NCBI GenBank assembly: GCA_012656075.1
Contig: JAAKBF010000015.1
Coordinates: 124,001-188,000 of the forward strand
Source: Phytophthora hibernalis
Lineage: Eukaryota > Oomycota > Peronosporomycetes > Peronosporales > Peronosporaceae
Direction of reading: 5' to 3'
Length of the DNA: 64,000 nucleotides
The stretch's first letter is position 1. Every line of letters begins with the position of its first letter. Made by a program: the position numbers and the translations under genes. The notes under the pieces were generated by a model. It ran no database searches and was not told where the DNA came from. It saw only the letters and a list, made by a program, of their open reading frames with translations. This document shows, piece by piece, positions 55,975 to 64,000 of this stretch.

Positions 55975-58099
55975 TCAGCCTCGGGCAGGGTATCTACAGT
56001 ACCAAGACCTGTACTCGGGATACTGCTCAAGAAGCGATCTACGAATTCCTGAGTCCGCCACACCTCTCAAAGCGGTGAAACTTCCTCGCTTTATCTTATC
56101 CAGTAGAGCCAAACACTCAAATTCAGACCTTTGAAGTGCCTGGTCCATTCCTGCAACTGAGTACCATTCGTCGCGATTGTCGTATAACCACCGAACGACG
56201 CGAAGATGACCATTTCCAGCAGCTCCATCCATCGCTGCCATCGTGCAGCCCTCGCTACGGTTATGATGCAGCCACTTCACAACATTAAGGGCCCCACAAG
56301 TAGCGGCACCGTCCATCGCAGCAGTCGTACAACCTTTAGATTTGTTGCGGTGGAGCCACAGCACGACGTCAAGGTGTCCATTACTAGCAGCTCCATCCAT
56401 TGCAACCTCTGTACATCCTTCCGTTCTGTGATCGTGCAACCATTTCACTATATCCAGATGGCCGTTGGTTGCCGCTCCATCTATTGCCTTCAAGGTACAT
56501 CCTTCTCCACGGTGTTGGTGGAGCCACTGCTCCACGTTCAAGTGACCATTTCGAGCCGCAAAATCCATGTCGTCTGTGGTACAGCCATCGATCCGGTTGG
56601 CGTGAAGCCATCGAACGATTTCTAGGTGATCATGGCTTGCAGCGAGATCCATTGCTGTCACTGTGCAGGTTGGCGTCCCAAATGAGAAAGGCCCCGCAGG
56701 CTGTGAGAGGTTAGAACCTGGATCTCCATGCGAACACAATTCTAGGAACTTGAGCAACCGTCTGCGATTTGCATTGTGGGTGCCTTCAGGAGCTGGCGCT
56801 TGACCAATTTGATGCAGGTACTGAACGATCTCCAAGTTCCCATTAGCTGCCGCTGCATCAAGCGCACTATCGTACGCCAATTGCTCATTCTTGCACACAG
56901 ACAATATATTCATCACTGAGTCATCGCCAAACTCTGTCCACATCCACTGGACAACATCGAGAAAACCTCATTCTGCAGCAAGCACCATCGTATCTCTTGA
57001 GATCGTGGCGAGATTGTTTTCAGCTCCAAGCTCCTGTTTCAGCACCTTCATCCACGTGCTCAGACCTGTGCCGTCCAATCCGTCCTCAAAATCAAGTTGA
57101 ATGTCGACGAGATCATAGATAGACTTCGCAACATCCAGATGACCGTTAGGCGCAGCAGCGTGAATGGCAAGCCCCGCTTCCCTACCAAGACGAGTAACTT
57201 CACTATGTATACCACTCGAATCGGATCTCAAGGCGAAGCCGTAGTCTCCGTAACGACTGTAATTGAGACCTTGTGAGCCCGAATCACCTACGGTCCAGCG
57301 AACATCATCCATTTGACCAGCTTCGGCAGTTTTGACGAGTTGGCCAACGTCTGGACCTCCGTAGCCCTGAAAGTTCAACAAATTCAGCATTTCAATGTGC
57401 CCGTTTGCAGTTGATTCACACATTCCTTCACCAGGAGGCATGTCGAGCCTCTCCCAGAGCCATTCGACCAATTCCACATCTCCACTGGCAATGACAGTCA
57501 AAATTGACTTCTGGTCATCTCTAGTGTAGCTTCCAGCATTTTCATAAAGCCACATGACAACATCTCTATGGCGTGCTACTGCCGCTTTAGCTGCATCTGC
57601 GTAGCCCCAGTTGATACCTCTTTGATCCACATTGTCGTCGTTTTCGTCCTACTCCTCATCAAGAGGACTGAGATTCCTACCGTTCTGGCTGAAAAACTGC
57701 AAAATTCTCAGAGCTCCAGTTACTGCTGCCACTCCCACTGTTTCTCGAACCACATCGCACCCGGGAAAATGTTCAAAGAGCCACTGCGTCATCTCAAGAT
57801 TCCTCTGCTTCGCTTCCTCGAGTGAACTGAAAATCCTGGTAGTGTTTGTCCGAATGGAGAAAGCTTCGAACGGACCAGAATGGCGCGGTTTCGTGCTCCA
57901 GGTCGATTGTACTGTTCCAGATGCGGTCCAGGAGCTTCAGAGAGCCGAACATGCAGGCTTTGTGCAGTGGAAGCTCCACCGAAGTGTCCAGGAAGGAAGA
58001 TACCTTTTCAACGATTGGAAACAACGATGATAACTCGGGCTTGATACTCGTGAGAATTGACGCAACTAGCAGCGAAGTAGGGCGTTGAAGAGATGTCAT
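55975..58099 (-). pseudogene. Ankyrin-repeat protein, broken (58.1-56.0 kb)
   Basis: Minus strand from ATG 58099 (MTSLQRPTSLLVASI). The module is intact: VSSFLDTSVELPLHKACMFG then SLKLLDRIWNST. A one-base shift near 57826 leads to SSLEEAKQRNLEMTQWLFEH. An in-frame TAG near 57648 follows SPLDEE; RGINWGYADAAKAAVARHRD continues in the same frame to an in-frame TGA at 56968-56970, after which GFLDVVQWMWTEFGDDSVMN runs on. Six consecutive regular 28-residue units lie from about 56655 to 56155 (for example AMDGAASNGHLDVVLWLHRN), preceded by the linker NANRRRLLKF. The end is LLEQYPEYRSWYCRYP with a stop at 55975. Only three lesions, so this is the least damaged full-length member. Confidence 0.85.
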
Positions 58100-58829
58100 C
58101 GTTGCAATGAAAAATGCTGAATGATCACGGACATAATCTGCACACTGCACACCACCAGTGACTTGGGTGCAAATAATACACCCACATTGTGCACAAGCAC
58201 CTCACGGTTTTGCACTTACCTCCTCCCCATACCATAAAATATCCGACCAGAGGACCTATCGGACCTGTACCCGTAAAATGGTACGATGTGTTCTACACAC
58301 TAAACAGACTTAGATGGCATGTTACTGTACTACAAGGGGTAGGCGAATCAGATCGGATGGGATTCGGGATGGTCAACGTGGGCTTTAGCCTTGTTTATAG
58401 GCGCAAGGAAATGGCCTGAAACGGCCTGTACGCTGAGAAATCAGCCCTTTTCTTTTTCATACAAATTTGGCTCGGGAGCCATGTGCTCTCCAGCCGTCAA
58501 ATTCAACAATGAAGGCCGCTCCCCGGGTGGGGGCCACTATTAAGGCAGAGTCGGCCACTTGTTCTCAATCCTATTGGTTAAATTATCTGCCAATAGAAGA
58601 ACGCCAACTATAGAGTAAATAGACACGCGGCGAGTTAGTAGCTGTCGTGCTGAGCCCTCGCCGACAGAATTTGTTCGTCCTCACTCGCCTTTTTCAGCCG
58701 AAGTGCGCAAGTCGCCTACCCTCTCAGGCCGTACAGGCCTCACAGCCCGTGCGCACCGTACTGCCTGTACAGGCCTCACAGCCACGCACGAGCTATGAGT
58801 CTACCGGATCCTGCCCCTATCCACCCACC
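58100..58829. other. Spacer with a 27-bp direct repeat
   Basis: GTACAGGCCTCACAGCC occurs twice (about 58730 and 58769), shortly before the tRNA-like structure. No gene is seen. Confidence 0.4.
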
Positions 58830-58897
58830 GACGACGAAGCTCATTGGGAGAGCGCAGGGCTTGCCCTGAGGTTGCTGGTTCGATTCCAGCCGTCGCC
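58830..58897 (+). tRNA. tRNA-like structure, anticodon loop shortened to 4 nt (pseudo-tRNA)
   Basis: Acceptor GACGACG (58830-58836) pairs with CGTCGCC (58891-58897), one A-C mismatch. D arm GCTC/GAGC (58839-58842, 58850-58853); anticodon stem CAGGG/CCCTG (58855-58859, 58864-58868) with only CTTG as loop; five-nt variable region; T arm GCTGG-TTCGATT-CCAGC (58874-58890); then A. Pol III box A (AGCTCATTGG) and box B (GGTTCGATTCC) are present. Three loop bases, including the anticodon, seem lost, so it cannot decode. It lies about 130 bp past the stop of the first Crypton recombinase. Confidence 0.6.
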
Positions 58898-59030
58898 ATG
58901 ACTTACTCTGTGTGTTGTATTGATTGTGGATGACTAATGCTGTGCTGATCATGTAATAAACGTTGTATATTGCCACCTTATCTTGTCGGTTGCTATTGCT
59001 ATTGCTATGCTTCTTGCATGGGTGTGTCGT

Positions 59031-61047
59031 CTAGAGTGCAGTTGCTACAGGCTCAAGGGCATCTTGACGGTCCGGATCTTGAATGGCAGAAGCACGGCAA
59101 AGCTGAAGGTACCGGGCGATCTTGTCGTTGAGCTCACCCTTCTTGTACAGCTCGTGGAGGTGCTTGCGGATAGCTGTGGAGCCGCGCGACATGATCTTGC
59201 GGGCGTTGAGGAAGGTGAGTACGGCAGCCTCCGCCTTCTTCCCGAGCTCCAGGACATGGTCGCGGTAGCCGGCAGTGCTAGGGTCCAGCACCAAGTCGTC
59301 GGCAACGAAGAGCTTCATCAAACCCACGAGCAGCTTCGCGTTCGATCGCTGCCGCTTCGGGGCATCCGCCATCCAGAGCGGCTCCTGCGCGTACCACGCG
59401 AACCACGTCACATGAAGGTAAGTCACCGATGTCCGTTGACGCTTGGGTTTCTCTTCTTCTTGGCTTGGTTCCTGCTGACGCTTGTTGTTCTTGTCTTGTG
59501 CTGGGGATCCCTTCATTATAGCTTCTAGGTTGTCGAGACGCTCGTCTTGGCGCTTGATGTGCGCGACTAAATGGTCAATCACACTGCTTTGATGGTCGAT
59601 GATCTTGCTCTGGCTGGTTTGTTCCTTGTGCGTGGCGGCTGCTTGTTCTTCTTGGCTTGGCTTGGTGGTTCCACAGGTGGCGAGGTGTGAAGACCATGCG
59701 AGTAGCTCGGCGACTGACGCGCCGCCATTCACCGCCGCCCCCTCCAGACGTCTAACAGCGAGGGCATCTGCATCCAGCCTCTTCATCAGGGGTAATGCAA
59801 GATGAGGTAAGCTGTAAGCACATCGACCACTCTCTGACTTACGTTGTACTTGGAGCTCTCCATCTGGTAGCAGGTCGTGAACAGTGAGCGCTGGAGACCT
59901 GCAATCTTCACTTGTGTCTCAGTGTCGAACGGCTTCAGGTCGAACGACTTCACCCGAGCTGTGGTGTCGTGTCCACTGAGCGCTTTGCTAACCATGTGGT
60001 CTTCTCTGCTTGTGTTGAAGATATAATTAAACCCCTTGTTTGTCGTAGACATGTTCCAGGCACCACGGTCGAAGATCCAGCGTTCTGTGAGGCCATCACA
60101 CGCGTTCACGTGTTGGGCCCCGCCGCGCCGAAACGAGTGCGATGTCAGAGGCGACAGGACTCCAGCAGAACACGCGACGCGATCGAGCAAACGGTTGACG
60201 TGCGAGTAGATTGTCGGGACAACAGCAGCGGGCTTGGAAGAAACGACAGCCGCGGCGTCAAGTGCAGCGAACTCGTTGGGGTTGTTCAACACCTCCAGCA
60301 GCGGCGTCGCTGGCGACAGCGTGACGGCAGCTTCGACCGGTATCTCGGGCAAGTTGTCCAGAACGGCGACGGACGGAGCCGACTGAGTGATGAGCGCCAC
60401 CGCGATAGCGTGTAGCGGGCAGGTGATGAAGTCAGCATCCGGGAACAATGACAAGCCCTGCTCCTCGGACGTCTTGATGCGGATGAAGCGCACGAAGAAC
60501 ACGTCAGCTGCGTCAACGGAGAGGTTCTGCTTGCGGACGAGCGACAGATCGGAAGCTCGTCCAAACAGGAACCACAGCAAACACAGCAGCGCTGCGTCCT
60601 GGTAACCACTAGAGGTACATTATTCTTAAACAAATACAGCATCATTCTTTTTAAATCGGTTTTTGAGCACGGTGGAGCTTTGTTAACTACTTTGCCATCT
60701 CGCTTCATACAGAAGCTCTCGAGGGTCTTCCCCATGCTAAGCAACTTTGCTTCGACAATGTGTCGTTGCGCAGGAAAAACCTCAAAGAGCCACATCTTAC
60801 TTTGTCTGTAGTACTGCATAGAGGTGTTCCGGGCAAGTGGCTTGCCGTTTTTACCCTCATGAAATGCAAGATACATACCGAACATATCTAACACAGACAC
60901 AAAACACTTACCAGTGACATCCTTTTCAATGCATTGCTTGACATAGTCGAACTCTACATTTTCTGCCTTTACAAAGGCTTTGAACGCCTTGATGGCCGTC
61001 ACCTGAGCTCGCTTGGTGTTGCCAGGCTTGAGCTCGCTTAAACCCAT
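59031..61047 (-). pseudogene. CryptonS-type tyrosine recombinase, copy A, two frameshifts
   Basis: Minus strand from ATG 61047 (MGLSELKPGNTKRAQ). An N-terminal SAM-like core-binding domain (about residues 1-150) is followed by the catalytic domain: first Arg in LLWFLFGRASDL, HSFRRGG (the HxxR box), and Tyr in NKGFNYIFNTS. A C-terminal region (59786-59031) has a coiled part, a basic KRQRTS patch and a KRQRSNAKLLVGLMKLF segment like the GCR1_C DNA-binding domain of Cryptons. Break 1: one base lost near 60600-60640 (41 nt against 42 in copy B between SYLY/LYLF and YQD). Break 2: four bases lost at about 59786 (HYP-LMK against HYPSLMK in copy B), leaving a TGATGA overlap. Otherwise well preserved. 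Cryptons move as circles by site-specific recombination (family knowledge). It is followed downstream by a tRNA-like structure. Confidence 0.85.
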
Positions 61048-61139
61048 CCTGGTCGGATGCGTCGGATAGAATGCAAATATGCAAATGATATGCTCGTCAC
61101 TACATCAATGTATAGAGATACACATATTTTTCGTGTCCC

Positions 61140-61158
61140 TCCGACCCGATACGTCGGA
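61140..61158. promoter_or_regulatory. Palindrome TCCGAC-N7-GTCGGA at the 5' end of Crypton A
   Basis: Six-bp perfect arms, 7-bp spacer (CCGATAC), 93 bp before the ATG. Copy B has the same palindrome at the same distance, so it is an element feature: a candidate recombinase-binding or crossover site. Confidence 0.6.
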
Positions 61159-61689
61159 ATGGCTGGCTTAGAGGACCTACCACATCTTCCACATTCTGAT
61201 TGGCTGATAACAATGACTCGAAATCTTTTGATTGGTTCAAACTAAATACACGTCGTTCATTGGTCGATAATGAGCCTCCATGCCCAATACAAAATATAAG
61301 TAAGGTCGGATAAGTGATCATATTCATCCATATCGTCACGTCTCCGACCGTCAGTGCAACTCGGACCAGCATCCGACGCATCGCAAAATTTTATATCACA
61401 CCAGATTGTGGAGGTTTCGTAAAAATACATCCTCTCAAATGATTGGCTCCTTGATAGGTGGTATACGTAATTACGCCTCGTAAATGAGTGGCGCACGTGC
61501 AATTTTGCTGCGCCATTTTGCCCTGTGAGCTCAGTGCTCGATTGACCACCCGGCGCGGAGAATTGAGGGGGTGTACCGAGCATCGGTCACCTTAGAGGGT
61601 TTGTCGCGGCCACGAAGAACTGTGAATCACCGTTAATTCCCCGTCGAGCACTCCAGACGAGTACCCCTGCGAGGTTGTTGTCTAACCCC
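61159..61689. promoter_or_regulatory. Spacer between the Cryptons with CCAAT boxes and GTCGGA hexamers
   Basis: ATTGG (CCAAT on the minus strand) at 61199-61203, 61231-61235 and 61259-61263 is spaced about 30 bp, suitable for a promoter firing toward Crypton A. GTCGGA/TCCGAC hexamers occur at 61305, 61343 and 61372. No gene is seen; frames at 61583-61100 (minus) are motif-free. Confidence 0.4.
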
Positions 61690-61753
61690 ACCGATGTAGC
61701 TCAATGGAAGAGCTCCAGAAAGGGAAGAAGGTGGTTCGATTCCACCCATCGGT
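61690..61753 (+). tRNA. tRNA-like structure lacking an anticodon arm (pseudo-tRNA)
   Basis: Acceptor ACCGATG (61690-61696) pairs perfectly with CATCGGT (61747-61753). D arm GCTC/GAGC with loop AATGGAA. T arm GGTGG-TTCGATT-CCACC (61730-61746). Between D and T arms only 16 nt remain, without a stem, instead of about 22-23. Box A (TAGCTCAATGG) and box B (GGTTCGATTCC) are intact. It lies 86 bp past the stop of the second Crypton recombinase, on the opposite strand, exactly as at the first copy. Confidence 0.55.
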
Positions 61754-61839
61754 AAATTTTCTATGCTCGAATGACTGCTGCAGACCTGACATCAACGGAA
61801 ACACCGACTACAAGGACGTGGGAAGAAGATCGTGTTGCG

Positions 61840-63867
61840 TTACGGGAGCAGCTTGAGTGTGTCTTGGTGATGAATAGGTGCAGGGTCTACAACTCTATCG
61901 ATGGCGAGACGCTTGCGATAGGCGTTGATGAGGTCGTTGAGGCTTCCCTCGCGATGCAGCTGCCGAAGCGCCTTGAGTACAGCGTTGGATCCCTTTGACG
62001 GTACGCCTCGCGCGCCAAGGTACGCAGTGACTTTGCTTGACGCTAACTCTCCGAGCTGACGGACATTATCCTTGTAGCTGGGCGATGACTCGTCGAGCGT
62101 GTATCCGTCTTCGATGAAGAGCTTCATGAAGGCCACAAGCTGCTTGGCATCTGATTTCTTGTGCTTGTCCGTGCTTAGCCATCCGCGCGGAACGACAGTA
62201 TACCACGCGAATCAGGTGTCCATAACTGGTATCGTCTTTGAGCGGCGTCGGCGCTTCACCGGTACGATTTCATCTTCATCTCTTGGTCGCTTGGCTTGGT
62301 CTACATGTGCTGATGATTTCGCTTCAGTGTTGGTATCTTCTAGGGATTTGACTCGAGCCTCGAAGCTACGGTTGACCTCGATTAACCTTTCAATCAAGGC
62401 AGTCTGATGTTCGAACGCAACTTTGGCCTTCACGTTTCCTTCCATCAGGTCTTCTGCGGTAGTGTTGGCTTGAGCTTTTGACCTCGTGAGTTGCTGTGTC
62501 CAAGCAAGCAGACTCGTCATCGTCAAACCAGAGGCTTCAACGCATCGCTGGATCGTCTTCATTGCAGGCGCCTGCGCGTTGGTCTTCATCAACGACGGGT
62601 AGTGGAGGAAGATAGTTCCTGTCAGCACATCTCTCACAGCAGCGCAGACATTGAAGGCCTTGTTACCCAGCGCATGACTCGAATTGAAGAGCTTGCGGCT
62701 AACCTCTCTAATATCCTCTTGTGTAGTCGAGTCGAAGACTTCCAGTGACGGAAGAACAAAGGCTTGCTTTGGCGCCATCCCGATCAGCACCTTGGCTACT
62801 TGATGGTCTTCTTTCGGAGTATTGAAGACGTACGCGAAGGCTTTGTTGGTCGTGGTCAAGTTCCAGGCTCCGCGATCGAATATTCACTGCGCCGTCAGCT
62901 CTGAGCTCGCGTTCGCATGCTGCGCGCCGCCACGTCGAAACGAATGAGAGGTCAGCGGCTCTTCGACTCCAGCTGGATCAACAACACGATCAAGCAAGCG
63001 GTTGACAAGAGTGTGGACTCCGACTGTCGGTGTCGTGTGGACGGTCGTGCTTCTCTTCGACGTCTGAGAAGAATCTAGGGCCCGCTGTCTTCAAGCAGAT
63101 CCAGCAATGGGGTCGAGTCGGTCAGCTCAACAGGGACGTCCTTCGACTGCACTGGCAAGTGATTGAGCAGCGCTGCGCACGGCGACTCCTGCATGATCAA
63201 GGCCAGAGCGAGCGCCAGCAGCGGGCAAGTCATGAAGTCTTCGTCGGGAAAGAGCGACAGACAGTGTCTGCTCGTCTGACGTCTTTACGCGGATGAAGCG
63301 GATGAAGAACACGCTACCAGCACCGATGGTGAGCTGCTGCTTCCGGACGAAGGTCAGGTCCGAAGCGCGCCCAAAGAGATACCACAATAGGCATAGCAGT
63401 GCTGAATCTTGATAGTCTGACGCACAGCAGGCCGTTGAATACAGATAACTTGTCATCTTCTTGAGATCATCCTTCGTGCATGCAACCGCTTTCTTGACAA
63501 ACCCACCACTCTCGCGTTTGATGCAGTGCTGTTCAATGGTACGCCCCAAGCCTAGCAGCTGGCGGGCCACAGCTCCACCTTGAACAGGGTACTCGTCGAG
63601 GAGCCAGCACTTCGCTTGGCGGAAATAATGAGCGACGGCGTGGCGCGACAAGTGCAGCCCCTTTCCTCCTGCATGGAATGCTAGGTACACACCGAACTTG
63701 TCCATCAGCGTCACTAGGATGCCATCCGCACGGCTTGGGTCGACAACGATCAACGCCTTGACATGCTCCATGCTCGTGCCCTCGGCGGAGAGGAAGCGAT
63801 TGAACTCCTTTATGGCCGTCGCGCGCGCGCGCTTGGTGTTGGCGGGCTTCAAATCGTTTAGGCTCAT
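61840..63867 (-). pseudogene. CryptonS-type tyrosine recombinase, copy B, multiple breaks
   Basis: Minus strand from ATG 63867 (MSLNDLKPANTKRAR), a diverged paralogue of copy A along its full length. Motifs: LLWYLFGRASDL, HSFRRGGAQHAN, and NKAFAYVFNT with the catalytic Tyr. The C-terminal region has KRPRDE and KRRRRSK basic patches and VAFMKLF. Lesions: a 4-bp GACA duplication at 63256-63263 (plus strand) after EQT; a frameshift near 63075; TGA at 62884-62886 where copy A has Trp (RWIFDRG); TGA at 62212-62214 where copy A has Trp (VTWFAWY). It is a dead copy. Frames beyond the lesions keep the consensus, so inactivation is not ancient. Confidence 0.85.
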
Positions 63868-63954
63868 TACTCTTGGTCGGAGAGGCGGCAAATATGCGAG
63901 TGATACGTAGCGTACCTCTCGCTTGTAGCACGATACACATATCTGGGCGTCAGC

Positions 63955-63973
63955 TCCGACCAGATATGTCGGA
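63955..63973. promoter_or_regulatory. Palindrome TCCGAC-N7-GTCGGA at the 5' end of Crypton B
   Basis: Six-bp perfect arms, spacer CAGATAT, 88 bp before the ATG. The neighbouring ATACACATAT and TGGTCGGA words are also shared with copy A. Confidence 0.6.
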
Positions 63974-64000
63974 ATCGCTCAGCTTCCGACTGCAACGTAA

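Noticed and set aside
59786..59790. Programmed frameshift or reinitiation at a TGATGA overlap in Crypton A
   Set aside because: Copy B reads continuously through the same point (HYPSLMK), and copy A simply lacks four bases; a deletion is the simpler reading.
58830..61753. Functional tRNA genes
   Set aside because: One has a 4-nt anticodon loop and the other has no anticodon stem, so neither can decode; kept as tRNA-like structures only.

Overview
The window looks like a gene-poor, repeat-rich stretch of an oomycete nuclear genome. A Peronosporales/Phytophthora-type genome is the likeliest source, but the genus cannot be fixed from sequence alone. The evidence is a START + FYVE-like protein of the kind expanded in oomycetes, many copies of a 28-residue ankyrin-type repeat (WLHxNRSEGCTT), tyrosine-recombinase (Crypton-type) transposons, MULE, mariner, pogo and hAT elements, LINE and DIRS-like relics, and short GT-AG introns. 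There are no bacterial operons, Shine-Dalgarno sites or CRISPR arrays.

Only three host-type genes read through cleanly: the START/FYVE-like protein (412-1587, +), a large prephenate dehydratase/ACT-aminotransferase fusion (43574-45496, +) and a small SET-domain protein (53432-53983, -). The mariner transposase (13559-14515, +) is also open but seems to have lost its first catalytic aspartate region.

Layout. 0-8 kb: START/FYVE-like gene, a DIRS-like retroelement relic, a broken gene of unknown function and an ankyrin relic. 8.4-11.2 kb: broken MULE on the minus strand. 13.2-14.7 kb: complete mariner element with long inverted repeats and TA target duplications. 14.7-23.3 kb: one long degraded LINE on the minus strand. 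24-28 kb: inverted-repeat element, low-complexity tract, and a pogo-like transposase split by a hAT-type insertion with an 8-bp target duplication. 28.6-42.8 kb: a dense graveyard of ankyrin-repeat genes on both strands, with an HSP90 fragment and a Helitron/PIF1-type helicase tail inside it. 43-45.5 kb: the aminotransferase fusion with paired dyads upstream. 46-48.5 kb: second MULE copy. 50.6-54.4 kb: minisatellites, the SET gene and a tandem duplication. 56-58.1 kb: another broken ankyrin gene. 58.8-64 kb: two successive CryptonS-like elements on the minus strand, each with a tRNA-like structure just past its 3' end and a TCCGAC-N7-GTCGGA palindrome upstream of its start codon.

Two themes stand out. 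First, every ankyrin locus is broken by several small indels while its separate frames keep the family consensus, although the neighbouring housekeeping-type genes are intact. Second, the tRNA-like structures beside both Cryptons, with perfect or near-perfect acceptor and T stems but a shrunken or missing anticodon arm, suggest a link between a eukaryotic tyrosine-recombinase transposon and tRNA genes. Everything here was read by eye from the sequence; family names come from recognised motifs, not database searches.
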